Positions 17,227-26,961 of a stretch of DNA of 64,000 nt are shown here, in pieces (the stretch's first letter is position 1; each line of letters opens with the position of its first letter). Source of the stretch: Bacillus sp. FJAT-25509 (GTDB taxonomy: Bacteria; Bacillota; Bacilli; Bacillales; Bacillaceae_G). The stretch is taken from positions 1 through 64,000 of the forward strand of contig NZ_LJIZ01000011.1 in assembly GCF_001420605.1 (NCBI RefSeq), in the 5' to 3' direction. The translations under genes were made by a program, and so were the position numbers. Under the pieces are notes generated by a model. The model was not told the DNA's origin and searched no databases. It was given only the letters and a program-made list of their open reading frames with translations.

Positions 17227-18911
17227 AGCTCAATCTTTAATTTTTTCATTTTATTGTACAAAGTAGCTCGAGATATTCCTAGTTTTTTTGCTGCTGCTTG
17301 CTTGTTCCCTTTCTCTGTTTGAATGGCTTCAATGATTTTATTTTTTTCAAAGTCATTTAGATCATCTTGTAAAGAGTCATCGTATCCAGTCGATAATAAT
17401 GTAGATTGTAACATCTTTGGCGGTAAGGCTCCGATCGAGATTGTTTCTTCTCCTGATAGTAATACTAACCGTTCAATTACATTTCGCATCTCCCTCACAT
17501 TTCCAGGCCAATCGTATTGTAGTAAGGCAGAAGTTACTTGAGGATCAACGATTTTAATCGTTCGATTATATAGTATTGAAAACTCATAGATAAATTGATG
17601 TAAGAGCTCCATTACGTCTTCTTTTCGTTCTCTCAATGGTGGAATCGTAATAGATAAAATGTTAAGACGATAATAAAGGTCTTCTCGAAATGTATTAGCT
17701 TCAACCATTGCTTCTAAATCTTTATTTGTAGCAGCAATGATTCGGCACTCCGCTGTTAACTGCTTTGTACCACCAACACGGTAATACGTTTTATCTTGCA
17801 ATACTCTAAGTAACTTCACTTGCATATCTAACGGTAAGTCACCAATTTCATCCAGAAAAAGTGTTCCTCCATGCGCCAACTCTAGTTTTCCTTTTTTACC
17901 TTTTGCATCTGCACCAGAAAATGCTCCTTTTTCATAGCCAAAAAATTCACTCTCAAACAATGATGGTGTAATCGCACCACAGTTTACAGCTATAAATGGA
18001 GAAGATGATCCTTGATAAAAATGGATAGCTTTTGCAAAGACTTCTTTTCCAACTCCAGTTTCACCAAGTAATAAAATATTCGCACTCGTTTCAGACATTT
18101 TCCTCGATAACGAAATTGTTTCTTTCATCAATTGACTCGAACCTTTTATTTGTTGGAAAGAATCGTGTGACAATTGCAGTCTTGAAACCTCCTTCTGTAA
18201 TTGAAGAATTTTGGAGGAAGCATTCATAAGTTCTTGATTCATTATTACTTGACTCGTAATATCTGTTTCAGCAGCAACTGCACCTACAATTCGGTCATTG
18301 ATAAAGATTGGACTGCTATTAATCATGACAAAGAGATCCTCACGAGGTTTATGGTGTTTATGACGAAAAGATTGACCTGTCTCCATCGTAACTTTATTTA
18401 ATAACATATCTTTTGGAAAAAACTCTTCCATTTTATTCCCAATAATTTCTTCTTTAGGAATTGAAAAGATCCTTTCAGCACCATGAGTCCAAACCACTGT
18501 TTTTCCGACTTCATCTACAATCGAGACCGATCCATCCATCGTATCAATCATCGTTCGAAAATAGGCCTCTAAATATTGATAAGACTCAAACACTTTCGAA
18601 ACTAAAATAGCAGAATTGATGTAGCCCTTGATTTTTCCTTCTCCATCCGTGATGACTACAACTTCTAATTTTTGCACTTCTTGAATCACGTCTTGAATAA
18701 CATCATTTTCATTGGAAACACCTGCTTTTTTCCAATAAAGTTCATTGATATTCTTGCTCTTAAAATGAAGATATTCATTGATCGTTAACATCCATACTTC
18801 ACTATGATGCTGTTTAAATATATACGTTGCTTCATTATCTACATCCATATCAGAGTGCAAAGAAAAATTTGTTTGCAACAAATCTTCTATTCTAGGAAGA
18901 AGATGTTTCAT
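17223..18911 (-). CDS. sigma-54-dependent transcriptional activator (CBS/PAS-AAA-Fis)
   Basis: A 562-aa enhancer-binding protein. The N-terminal part (about 1-115) is a CBS-like sensory region, followed by a PAS domain (about 120-230; TMDGSVSIVDEVGKTVVW). The AAA+ domain (about 255-480) has Walker A LLGETGVGKE, the sigma-54 contact loop as GAFSGA (consensus GAFTGA) and Walker B TLFLDEIGDLP. The C-terminal Fis-type HTH (about 525-560) contains KQAAAKKLGISRATLYNKMK. It lies immediately upstream of, and in the same direction as, the operon with the -24/-12 promoter, so it is the likely activator. The inducing ligand is unknown. Confidence 0.92.
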   Translation of the reverse strand: MKHLLPRIEDLLQTNFSLHSDMDVDNEATYIFKQHHSEVWMLTINEYLHFKSKNINELYWKKAGVSNENDVIQDVIQEVQKLEVVVITDGEGKIKGYINSAILVSKVFESYQYLEAYFRTMIDTMDGSVSIVDEVGKTVVWTHGAERIFSIPKEEIIGNKMEEFFPKDMLLNKVTMETGQSFRHKHHKPREDLFVMINSSPIFINDRIVGAVAAETDITSQVIMNQELMNASSKILQLQKEVSRLQLSHDSFQQIKGSSQLMKETISLSRKMSETSANILLLGETGVGKEVFAKAIHFYQGSSSPFIAVNCGAITPSLFESEFFGYEKGAFSGADAKGKKGKLELAHGGTLFLDEIGDLPLDMQVKLLRVLQDKTYYRVGGTKQLTAECRIIAATNKDLEAMVEANTFREDLYYRLNILSITIPPLRERKEDVMELLHQFIYEFSILYNRTIKIVDPQVTSALLQYDWPGNVREMRNVIERLVLLSGEETISIGALPPKMLQSTLLSTGYDDSLQDDLNDFEKNKIIEAIQTEKGNKQAAAKKLGISRATLYNKMKKLKIEL

Positions 18912-18978
18912 GAAAATACCACCACCTAATTGTCTTTTTTTTATATTACTCTATCATTCCGACGAGTTTGTGTCATGA

Positions 18979-19857
18979 TTATACTTTTTGTTTTTTGTAA
19001 GCCAATGGTGTCAAGTTCATCGACTTTCTGAATTTATCAATAAAGTAGCTTGTGCTGTTAAATCCAACTTGATAGGCAACATCAGTGACATTCGATTCCG
19101 CTTGTAGTAGTATTAAACTTTTTTGTATTCGATAATCGGTTACATAGTTTAAAGGAGTAGTTTTTAACATCCGTTTGAAATATCGACAGCACTCTGATCG
19201 GCTTAATTGACCAACTCTTGCAATGTCGTCTAATCGTATTTTCTCAGAATAATGTAAGTGGATCCAATTTAACATTTGCTTCATGCGCTTACTCTTTACT
19301 ACTACAGACTGTTCATACTCTAATTCAATTCCGTTCATTATTAAATTCTTCCATATTAATGTTAGATGTAAGCTGATGTCGATTTCATAGAATGGTGAAT
19401 TTTGTTTGATCATCTGATTGATTTTCAAAATATAGCTTAAAATGCTATTGGCCCATACCTCCTTTGGATTTAAGAATAAATAAGGTAGATTGGTCGCCTG
19501 ATAATAAGGCTTTACAAAAGTTGTATAAAGTTCTTGAGATAAAACGAAACTTGGTGAAACATTTAAACAAATATAGGCACAGTCTGAATGGTTCCGATCT
19601 TTTGCCATATGTAGGCAGCCACTATTTATAAAAAGCCCTTCCCCTTCTGATATAAGAATTTTTTCTTCATTTATTTGAAAAATTGTTTCTCCTTTAACAA
19701 CGTGAACAAACTGAAATTCATCATGCCAATGAAGAGGTATATAACCATTTATATTTTGCTTAATCGTTGTTTCATAGCAAGCAATTGGTAAAACAACAGT
19801 ATGATGTTTAGTTAATTCTTTTAAACTTTGGTCTACCATAAAATTTTTAATTTGCAT
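18979..19857 (-). CDS. AraC family transcriptional regulator
   Basis: A 292-aa regulator with an N-terminal cupin-like sensing domain (about 20-130; HWHDEFQFVHVVKGE, ISEGEGLFINSG) and C-terminal paired HTH motifs (about 190-290; RLDDIARVGQLSRSECCRYFKR and VTDVAYQVGFNSTSYFIDKFRK). Start ATG 19857 is preceded by GAGGTGG about 10 bases upstream. It diverges from the DMT exporter gene across about 125 bp, a classical regulator/target pair. It may control that exporter rather than the sigma-54 operon. The inducer is unknown. Confidence 0.9.
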   Translation of the reverse strand: MQIKNFMVDQSLKELTKHHTVVLPIACYETTIKQNINGYIPLHWHDEFQFVHVVKGETIFQINEEKILISEGEGLFINSGCLHMAKDRNHSDCAYICLNVSPSFVLSQELYTTFVKPYYQATNLPYLFLNPKEVWANSILSYILKINQMIKQNSPFYEIDISLHLTLIWKNLIMNGIELEYEQSVVVKSKRMKQMLNWIHLHYSEKIRLDDIARVGQLSRSECCRYFKRMLKTTPLNYVTDYRIQKSLILLQAESNVTDVAYQVGFNSTSYFIDKFRKSMNLTPLAYKKQKV

Positions 19858-19983
19858 TCCTTCATAACCACCTCAATATCCTTATATTTTTCTATTCGAT
19901 TTGAGTATTATTTTAGCGTTTTTCCTCTTATCATTTAAAATATTATAACACTATTTTTATATTTGAAGGTGGAGACTAAAATC

Positions 19984-20928
19984 ATGAATAGACGAAAGGG
20001 AATATTTCTTGTCATCACGGGAGCAGTTTTTTGGGGGATTGGAGGTACAGTAGCAAAAAAACTTTTTCAACAATATCAAATCGATGTCGATTGGCTTGTT
20101 ACGATCCGATTGCTAATAGCTGGATTTTTACTCTTAGCTATTCAGTATTTCAGAAAAGACCGTTCTCAGATTCTTGGGGTTTGGAAAACTGGAAGGATTG
20201 CAATTCAATTGATTATTTTCGGAGTACTGGGGATGCTAGCGGTTCAATACACCTATATGGCTTCGATCGAACATGGAAACGCTGCTGTTGCAACACTATT
20301 ACAGTATTTAGCACCTGTAATGATAATCTTATACTTAATTTTCCGTAAACAAACCGCTCTAACACGAAGAGATTTGTTAACAGTTTCACTAGCTTTAATT
20401 GGAAGTTTTTTCTTATTAACAAACGGCTCAATCTCACAATTATCTGTGCCTGCACCAGCAATCGCTTGGGGGGTATTATCTGGAGTAGCTTTAGCATTTT
20501 ATACTTTATATGCCGTACCATTACTTAAACAATACGACTCACTTGTAATTGTCGGATGGGCTATGATTATCGGTGGCTTAATATTAAGTTTTATCCATCC
20601 GCCTTGGCAAATGGACTATAAAAGCTTAACGCTTGAAGCCATTTTATATCTGGTCTTCATTATCATATTTGGTACGATGATTGCATTTTGGTTCTATATA
20701 GAAAGTTTGCAAAGTCTGCCACCTAAAGAATCAAGTCTGCTAGGAAGCATTGAGCCGCTAGCTGCTGTATTAACAACAATCTTCTGGTTAAAAGAACCTT
20801 TTGGTTTTTTCCAATGGATTGGTACAGCTTGTATCATAGGAATGATATTATTGTTAGCTTTGACTAAAGAGTCTTCCTCAAAAACTAGCCAGCCTCCTAA
20901 TAATAAAGAACCACTTAGAGTTAGTTGA
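19984..20928 (+). CDS. EamA/DMT family transporter
   Basis: A 314-aa ten-TM transporter with two EamA repeats (about 8-145 and 155-300). The N-terminal [20 protein letters not shown] and the [20 protein letters not shown] motif in the second repeat are typical. Members export amino acids and related metabolites. An upstream in-frame TTG (19963) overlaps the Shine-Dalgarno, so ATG 19984 (AGGTGGAG upstream) is used. It diverges from the AraC gene and is the only + strand gene in the island. Confidence 0.9.
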   Translation: MNRRKGIFLVITGAVFWGIGGTVAKKLFQQYQIDVDWLVTIRLLIAGFLLLAIQYFRKDRSQILGVWKTGRIAIQLIIFGVLGMLAVQYTYMASIEHGNAAVATLLQYLAPVMIILYLIFRKQTALTRRDLLTVSLALIGSFFLLTNGSISQLSVPAPAIAWGVLSGVALAFYTLYAVPLLKQYDSLVIVGWAMIIGGLILSFIHPPWQMDYKSLTLEAILYLVFIIIFGTMIAFWFYIESLQSLPPKESSLLGSIEPLAAVLTTIFWLKEPFGFFQWIGTACIIGMILLLALTKESSSKTSQPPNNKEPLRVS

Positions 20929-20956
20929 ATCGAGGCGTTTTTTTGAAATTGTAAAA

Positions 20957-20984
20957 TAGGAGCTGATTGATCAATCAGCTCCTA
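20957..20984. terminator. perfect 28-bp palindrome after the DMT gene
   Basis: TAGGAGCTGATTGA/TCAATCAGCTCCTA, 14-bp arms with no loop. It lies just after the DMT transporter. The downstream T run is weak, so it may be a terminator or an mRNA-stabilising hairpin. Confidence 0.5.
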
Positions 20985-21001
20985 AATAATTGTTGAATTA
21001 A

Positions 21002-21170
21002 AGCATTGCGCTAATTGCTTAAAGATTAATTATAATCTTCACTATTACCCATTTAATAACGCCTGTGCTTGTTGTGTATCCATATGTATTAACGAAAAAC
21101 TTGGTTGAAATGGCAATAATACTTGGTATAACAAGAAAAATCAATTTTACCCATAAATAAATAACCTATA
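21002..21170 (-). pseudogene. possible degraded membrane-protein fragment
   Basis: After a TAG the minus strand shows about 44 open codons encoding a hydrophobic, TM-like stretch (LIFLVIPSIIAISTKFF, then TSTGVIKWVIVKIII) without a plausible start or ribosome-binding site. It reads like the tail of a lost membrane protein. I cannot name the family. Together with the next entry it fills most of the 720-bp gap between the DMT gene and ctaF. Confidence 0.25.
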
Positions 21171-21240
21171 CAGGGCTATATTTTTCCTCGATCTAACTTT
21201 GAAACTTTGTTATCTGTTTCTCGACCTACGATTTCTCGAG

Positions 21241-21414
21241 TTATTGATATCGGTTTCCTAAATATCTTTTCCTGTATGTTTTACCTTGATCTGGAATATC
21301 CATAAAACCTTGTGCACCCCAAATTTGATGCTCTGTTAATTTATCTATACTTCCACTTAGCTCCACTTTTTCTTCCATTTCAATATCATCATCTTTAGGA
21401 ATATCCACGTCCAT
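21241..21414 (-). CDS. 57-aa hypothetical protein or gene remnant
   Basis: ATG 21414 with AAGGATG about ten bases upstream opens 57 codons. The N-terminal half is acidic (DVDIPKDDDIEMEEK) and the C-terminal half basic (YRKRYLGNRYQ). I do not recognise it. It could be a real small protein or a remnant next to the fragment at 21002-21170. It lies upstream of ctaF on the same strand as the cta genes but past the ctaF terminator. Confidence 0.35.
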   Translation of the reverse strand: MDVDIPKDDDIEMEEKVELSGSIDKLTEHQIWGAQGFMDIPDQGKTYRKRYLGNRYQ

Positions 21415-21611
21415 CGTTGAATCATCCTTTCCATTTTACTATTATTCAAAACCGATTTAAATATTATATTTTGTCGGCTTTATAGTTTTCTTCCACTAAT
21501 CATTCTTATACAACATAAATATCAGAAAGTAGCATCGGACTCAAAATTGGTTCCAAATTGTTGTGTACGGAACAGATCCTTTAGTTATCGAAAATCAACA
21601 TAAACAGGCAT

Positions 21612-21647
21612 AAAAAAAAGGAAGTGAATAAAATTCACTTCCTTTTT
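21612..21647 (-). terminator. ctaCDEF operon terminator
   Basis: Stem AAGGAAGTGAAT/ATTCACTTCCTT (21618-21629 and 21633-21644) with a T run on the minus strand. It lies directly after ctaF, so ctaG is no longer in the same transcript. Confidence 0.9.
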
Positions 21648-21650
21648 TCA

Positions 21651-21989
21651 TCATAACCAGATTAATGTTAAGAATGTTAATAGTGTAATGACAGCAACTG
21701 TTAGTCCTGAATATAGGAAGAAAGCTTGTGTGCTGTGACCTTTATTTTTCATGTGCATGAAGTAATAAAGTTGGAACACTAGTTGTACTACAGCAAGTAA
21801 TAAAATAAATGGTACTGTAAAGTATTTATCCATTTTATCTCTATATAATACTGCTGCGAATGATGCAAGTGTTAAAATGATCATTAATGCGAAAGAAATT
21901 AATTGTTGTTTCATTTCTTCTGCATGTTTACGTCTGTGATACTTTATTTCAACTTGATTTCTTTGATGAGAGTTTGTATTTGTACCCAT
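21651..21989 (-). CDS. ctaF: cytochrome caa3 oxidase subunit IV CtaF
   Basis: A 112-aa small subunit with three TM helices (about 30-50, 57-77 and 90-110). It has the family's charged N-terminus and VQLVFQLYYFMHMKNKGH between helices 2 and 3. It is the last gene of ctaCDEF, separated from ctaE by only four bases. It stabilises the oxidase complex. Confidence 0.93.
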   Translation of the reverse strand: MGTNTNSHQRNQVEIKYHRRKHAEEMKQQLISFALMIILTLASFAAVLYRDKMDKYFTVPFILLLAVVQLVFQLYYFMHMKNKGHSTQAFFLYSGLTVAVITLLTFLTLIWL

Positions 21990-21993
21990 TTTC

Positions 21994-22617
21994 TTATCCC
22001 ACCATTCCCATTAAGTATACTACTGTAAAGATGAAAATCCATACTACGTCGATGAAGTGCCAGTATAAACTTGCAACATAGAACTTCGGAGCGTTGTATA
22101 AATTTAAACCTCTTCCACCATTTCGAAGCATTAAAGTAGTGATCCATAGTAAACCAACAAATACGTGGGCACCATGAGTACCTACTAATGTATAGAATGA
22201 AGAACCAAATGCACTACTCTTAATTGTAAAATGATATTCGTGCATATAGTGTCTAAATTCGTAAATTTCTAATAATAAAAATCCTAGACCTAATAAAACT
22301 GTAATTCCTAACCAAAGCATCATCTTTTTGTGTTCAAAGTTTTTCATGTGGTACATTGCATAAACACTTGTAAGAGAAGATGTTAAAAGTAACATTGTAG
22401 CAATGAATACTAATTTTGGTTCGAACATTTCAGAAGCACTTGCTCCACCAGCAGTAGAGTTTCTTAATGCTAAGAAAGTACCAAATAATGATGCGAATAA
22501 TACAGTTTCTCCACCAAGAAACAGCCAGAATGCTAAGAACTTATTTTTACCTTCTTCTGTAGCTTTTTCAGGGTTATGAGGAAACGTTTCAGCTGTAAAT
22601 TTTTGATTCATTTCCAT
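21994..22617 (-). CDS. ctaE: cytochrome caa3 oxidase subunit III CtaE
   Basis: A 207-aa membrane protein with five or six TM segments of the heme-copper oxidase subunit III family. Visible signatures are FLGGETVLFASLFGTF near the N-terminus, LVGTHGAHVFVGLLW and YWHFIDVVWIFIFTVVYL at the C-terminus. Its ATG overlaps the ctaD stop (TAATG), so the two are translationally coupled. Confidence 0.96.
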   Translation of the reverse strand: MEMNQKFTAETFPHNPEKATEEGKNKFLAFWLFLGGETVLFASLFGTFLALRNSTAGGASASEMFEPKLVFIATMLLLTSSLTSVYAMYHMKNFEHKKMMLWLGITVLLGLGFLLLEIYEFRHYMHEYHFTIKSSAFGSSFYTLVGTHGAHVFVGLLWITTLMLRNGGRGLNLYNAPKFYVASLYWHFIDVVWIFIFTVVYLMGMVG

Positions 22618-24473
22618 TATGCCTCAACCCCCTCATCAGCTATGTCTTCTTTATGGATATGGAATCCATGATCATCAATCCAAGAACGTAAGAACATTGA
22701 ACCGAATGTAATAACTAAACCAAGAATTAATACACCAACTGCAGTGTGGTTCTTTAGTTGGTCATTATACAATGCCCCAAATGCTGCGATAAATAAGCCC
22801 ACTGACATAACAAATGGTAAAATAGATGAGTTTGGCATATGAATATCACCTAGTGGTTCAGCAGGTGTCATTTTGCCGTCTCCTTCCATTTTTTCTACCC
22901 ATAAAGCGTCTAATCCACGTACATATGGAATTTGAGCAAAATTATATTCTGGTGCAGGAGAAGGAATTGACCACTCAAGTGTACGACCTACACCCCATGC
23001 ATCTCCAGCAGCTTTTTTACCTTTAATTGCTGTATAAACGACATTAATTAACATAACGATTGTAGCTAGACCCATGAACATTGCTCCGATTGAGCTGATC
23101 ATGTTACCAGTATCTAAGCCTTGTCCTGGTAAATATGTAAAGTAACGACGAGGCATACCCATTAAACCTAAGAAATGTTGGATAAAGAATGTTAAATGGA
23201 AACCAATAAAGAATAATCCGAATGTAATTTTTCCTAGTGTTTCATTTAAGATTTTACCAAACATTTTTGGCCACCAGTAATGTGCACCGGCAAATAGACC
23301 AAATACTACCCCACCAACGATTACGTAGTGGAAGTGAGCTACTACGAAATAACTATCATGGAATTGATAGTCAGCAGGAGCTGCAGCGTTCATAATACCA
23401 GTTACCCCACCTAGAACGAATGATGGAATAAAAGCAACTGACCAAAGCATTGGTGTTGTAAAACGAATTTGTCCGCCCCACATTGTTAATAACCAGTTAA
23501 AGATTTTAACCCCTGTAGGCACTGCAATTGCCATAGTTGCAACAGCGAAAATTGCATTTGCTACTGCACCAAGACCGTCTGTAAACATGTGGTGAGCCCA
23601 TACCATGAATCCTAAGAAACCAATTAAAACTGTTGCGAATACCATTGAAGAGTAACCGAATAGACGTTTCTTAGAGAAAGCTGGAATGATATCTGAGAAG
23701 ATACCAAATGCCGGTAATATAAGAATGTATACCTCTGGATGTCCGAAAATCCAGAATAAATGTTCAAAGATCATTGAGTTTCCACCTAAAGATGCATCAA
23801 AGAATGCAGTTCCAAATAGGCGGTCAAACATTAATAACGCTAACCCGATTGTTAATGCCGGGAATGCAAATAAAATAAGTGCTGATGTTACAAATACTGT
23901 CCAAGTAAATAGTGGCATACGCATGTATGTTAACCCCGGAGCACGCATGTTAATAATCGTTGCTAGGAAGTTAATACCACCTGCTAATGTACCAATACCT
24001 GAAATTTGTAGACCTAATAAGTAGAAGTCTACACCATGTGATTTACTGTGTAGAGCTAGTGTCGCATATGAAGTCCAACCTGCGTCAGGCGCTCCACCTA
24101 AGAACCAACTTAGGTTTAAGAAAACTCCACCAACGAAGAATAACCAGAAACCTAAAGAATTTAAAAACGGGAAAGCTACGTCACGAGCACCAATTTGTAA
24201 TGGTACTACCGCGTTAAAAAATGCAAAGATCATCGGCATCGCCGCTAAGAAAATCATTGTTGTACCATGCATTGTTAATACTTGGTTATAAGCATCACCA
24301 ACTAAAAATGTGTTGTCTGGCTTAATTAATTGTATACGAATAAATAACGCTTCCATCCCACCAACTAAGAAAAAGAATCCGCCTGCAATTAAATACAGGA
24401 TGGCAATTTTCTTATGGTCGACTGTCGTTAAGTAGTCCCACAATAGTGGTTTCTTTTTCGCTACAGAACTCAC
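22617..24473 (-). CDS. ctaD: cytochrome caa3 oxidase subunit I CtaD
   Basis: The 618-aa catalytic subunit. The low-spin heme His is in LTMHGTTMIF. The CuB site has HPEVYILILPAFG (the His-Tyr pair) and WAHHMFTDG. The high-spin heme ligand is in HFHYVIVGG. It reduces O2 to water while pumping protons. GTG 24473 follows GGGGG. It has a long C-terminal extension with an extra TM region, as in Bacillus CtaD. Confidence 0.97.
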   Translation of the reverse strand: MSSVAKKKPLLWDYLTTVDHKKIAILYLIAGGFFFLVGGMEALFIRIQLIKPDNTFLVGDAYNQVLTMHGTTMIFLAAMPMIFAFFNAVVPLQIGARDVAFPFLNSLGFWLFFVGGVFLNLSWFLGGAPDAGWTSYATLALHSKSHGVDFYLLGLQISGIGTLAGGINFLATIINMRAPGLTYMRMPLFTWTVFVTSALILFAFPALTIGLALLMFDRLFGTAFFDASLGGNSMIFEHLFWIFGHPEVYILILPAFGIFSDIIPAFSKKRLFGYSSMVFATVLIGFLGFMVWAHHMFTDGLGAVANAIFAVATMAIAVPTGVKIFNWLLTMWGGQIRFTTPMLWSVAFIPSFVLGGVTGIMNAAAPADYQFHDSYFVVAHFHYVIVGGVVFGLFAGAHYWWPKMFGKILNETLGKITFGLFFIGFHLTFFIQHFLGLMGMPRRYFTYLPGQGLDTGNMISSIGAMFMGLATIVMLINVVYTAIKGKKAAGDAWGVGRTLEWSIPSPAPEYNFAQIPYVRGLDALWVEKMEGDGKMTPAEPLGDIHMPNSSILPFVMSVGLFIAAFGALYNDQLKNHTAVGVLILGLVITFGSMFLRSWIDDHGFHIHKEDIADEGVEA

Positions 24474-24505
24474 AGTATTACCCCCTTTGCTTCATATCCA
24501 TTAAT

Positions 24506-25546
24506 TTATTTTGCAATTTTTAAGCTTGTTAAGTATGCAGTTAATGCATCAATCTGATCAGCTGATAAGTCACCATATTTACCTGACATAAGGTTTCCTG
24601 GCTTCATAGCTTCCGGATTTGTTAACCATTTCTTGATGTTTGCTTCATTATTTTTAGCAATACCAGCAACCATATCACGATCACCGAAGTTAGCTAAGTT
24701 TGGAGCAAGTCGTGCAGCAGGTGGTCTTGTATCATTTGCATCTGCAGCATGACAACCAATACAACTTTGTTTGAAGATTTTTTCACCTTCTTGTGCATCT
24801 GCTGTTACAGCTTGACCTTTTTGATTCTTCATATCAGCTAACCACTTATCGTAGTCGGCTTGACTTACAACTTTAACTTTAAATTGCATTAATGAATGTG
24901 AAGGACCACAAAACTCTGCACAGAATCCATTATATGTACCTTCTTTATCCGCTGAAAGCCACATTTTGTTTTCGCCTTCAACGTTTGTATCAAGTTTACC
25001 TGCTAATGATGGTACCCAGAATGAGTGTTTGATATCTTGACCTTTTAAGTTCAAAATAACTTTTTTACCTACTGGGATATACATGTCTTGAGAAGTAATG
25101 AATTTTTGTTTTGGATACTCAAATTCCCACCAGAAAAGATGAGCGTTTACATTAATAACAATTGCATCTTTTTTCTTCTCATCTTTTGCTATTTGCTTCT
25201 CATCTGAAAGCTTAAACGTTTGTGATACTGTTGGTACTGCTAAAACAATAAGTAAAATAACAGGAATAATTGTCCAAAGAAGCTCTAAGAAATGATTACC
25301 TTCTACTTGCTTTGGAATAATATTCTCTTGACCTTTACGGTGACGATATTTCACGATTACGTAAAGGAAAAGAACCGTTACAACAGCAACAACGAATACC
25401 ATGATCAACGTACTTAGCTTCATAAGATCGTATTGCATTTTTGCTACTTCACCTTGAGGATTCAGTGTAGATTGATTTGCATGTCCACATGCACTCAAAA
25501 TAACTGCTATCAAGGAAATTAGCGAGACTAATCGCCAATGTTTCAT
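24506..25546 (-). CDS. ctaC: cytochrome caa3 oxidase subunit II CtaC, with fused cytochrome c
   Basis: A 346-aa lipoprotein. The signal peptide ends in the lipobox LSAC (Cys about residue 20), then come two TM helices. A cupredoxin domain carries the CuA ligands (CAEFCGPSH, with later His/Met), and a C-terminal cytochrome c domain has CIGCH as the heme site and a distal Met. The fused heme c makes this a caa3-type oxidase that accepts electrons from cytochrome c. It is the first gene of ctaCDEF, about 95 bp downstream of ctaB. Confidence 0.97.
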   Translation of the reverse strand: MKHWRLVSLISLIAVILSACGHANQSTLNPQGEVAKMQYDLMKLSTLIMVFVVAVVTVLFLYVIVKYRHRKGQENIIPKQVEGNHFLELLWTIIPVILLIVLAVPTVSQTFKLSDEKQIAKDEKKKDAIVINVNAHLFWWEFEYPKQKFITSQDMYIPVGKKVILNLKGQDIKHSFWVPSLAGKLDTNVEGENKMWLSADKEGTYNGFCAEFCGPSHSLMQFKVKVVSQADYDKWLADMKNQKGQAVTADAQEGEKIFKQSCIGCHAADANDTRPPAARLAPNLANFGDRDMVAGIAKNNEANIKKWLTNPEAMKPGNLMSGKYGDLSADQIDALTAYLTSLKIAK

Positions 25547-25641
25547 AAGAATACTTCCCCCTCTTTCAATTTAAAGTGTTTCATTCTTATTTAAAAATAA
25601 GATTAAACAAACAATAAAAAAATCCCCCGTAATACCCCTAA

Positions 25642-26562
25642 TTAAAACGAAATTGTAAACACAATCATTGACATAAATAGAAGAGTTAAATAGTTAATGG
25701 AGTATATAAACATCAGTTTAGAGAACTTTTGATCATCCTTTTGTTTATAACAATATAATCCTAAAATAACCCATCCAATATTCAATATTGTTGCAAAAAT
25801 AATAAATGGTAAACCTAGAGCTTGCATGTAAAATGGCAGTGGTAATAAACATAATACCCAGATCATCACTTGACGTTTCGTCATTTCAAATCCGTAAACC
25901 ACCGGTAGCATTGGAATTCCCGCTCTTTTATATTCTTCAGAACGTCTCATCGCAAGTGCTAAGAAATGAGGTGGTTGCCATATAAACATGATTAAAAACA
26001 GCATCCAAGCAATTGGATGCAAATTCGCATCGATTGCTGCCCATCCAATTAATGGGGGTGCTGCACCAGATATACTACCTACTACTGTGTTTAACGTGTA
26101 ATTACGTTTCGTCCAAAGAGTGTATAGTACGATATATGTAAATGCACCAATAAATGCATATACAACAGCCATTAAGGTTGTGAAAGCCATAAATGTAAAG
26201 CCCACAATTAATAAAAGAATACCAATTGAAATTGTAACACTTGGTTTAATATTACCTGTTACAGTTGGTCTGTTTTTAGTTCTCTCCATGTAAGGATCAA
26301 TATCACGATCAATATAGTTATTGATTACACATGATCCCGCAATAATTAGTGATGAACCAATTACAGTAATAATTGCTTTTGGTAAATAATCTAATATATC
26401 TAATCCATTTATTTGGATTGCTAACCAGATACCTGTAAAAGTTGTCAGTATATTAGAGTTTACGATCCCTATTTTCATTAAAGAAAGCAAATCTTTCTTT
26501 AGTGAACTAGAAGGATGATTAGTTTCTTCGTTATTAGAAACATTATTAGCTAATTGTTCCAA
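25642..26562 (-). CDS. ctaB: protoheme IX farnesyltransferase (heme O synthase) CtaB
   Basis: A 306-aa UbiA-family prenyltransferase with about nine TM segments that converts heme B to heme O. The first Asp-rich motif is [19 protein letters not shown] and the second region is [14 protein letters not shown]. The open frame extends to 26607, but TTG 26562 follows GAGGAGG with ideal spacing and gives the B. subtilis length. It starts the ctaB-ctaCDEF run and diverges from ctaA. Confidence 0.95.
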   Translation of the reverse strand: MEQLANNVSNNEETNHPSSSLKKDLLSLMKIGIVNSNILTTFTGIWLAIQINGLDILDYLPKAIITVIGSSLIIAGSCVINNYIDRDIDPYMERTKNRPTVTGNIKPSVTISIGILLLIVGFTFMAFTTLMAVVYAFIGAFTYIVLYTLWTKRNYTLNTVVGSISGAAPPLIGWAAIDANLHPIAWMLFLIMFIWQPPHFLALAMRRSEEYKRAGIPMLPVVYGFEMTKRQVMIWVLCLLPLPFYMQALGLPFIIFATILNIGWVILGLYCYKQKDDQKFSKLMFIYSINYLTLLFMSMIVFTISF

Positions 26563-26961
26563 GTCAATCCTCCTCTTTTTTATCAAAATTTCATTTTTCA
26601 TACCCATTTTTTAATGGTTCATAATGAGTTTTTAATTTAGACATACTTCTATTAAACTAAATTCAATGAAATTTTTGTGATAAATATGTGAACAAATTGT
26701 GTACGTTTCAAAAAAATTTTAACGTAAACAGCCTATCTTTTCAATACTAAATACTATTTAATTATAAAATTAATTATTTCTATATTTTAAAAATGAATAC
26801 ATCCAAAGTTAAGAAAAAACAAATAATATGTCTAAATATGAAGGTTACCTTTGAATTTTGTGTCGTAATCTTATATGATATAGAAGTATTATTAGCAGAA
26901 TAATTTTTTTAATAATTAAATTTTAAAATTATTATTATTTTATAAAAGTGGGTGGATGTAC
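26563..26961. promoter_or_regulatory. ctaA/ctaB divergent intergenic region
   Basis: About 400 bp of very AT-rich DNA between the divergent heme A genes. Both promoters must lie here. In B. subtilis this region binds ResD. I see A/T-tract clusters but no ResD or CcpA site that I can call with confidence, and no gene. Confidence 0.6.

Noticed and set aside
20957-20984. Palindrome as an operator of the AraC or DMT gene
   Set aside because: It lies downstream of the DMT gene, not near the divergent promoter, so a terminator/stability role is more likely.
23686-24024. Long frames on the opposite strand of ctaD, pdhC and pycA
   Set aside because: They mirror conserved proteins in the reverse frame and have no ribosome-binding site or own domain; they follow from the codon bias of the real genes.
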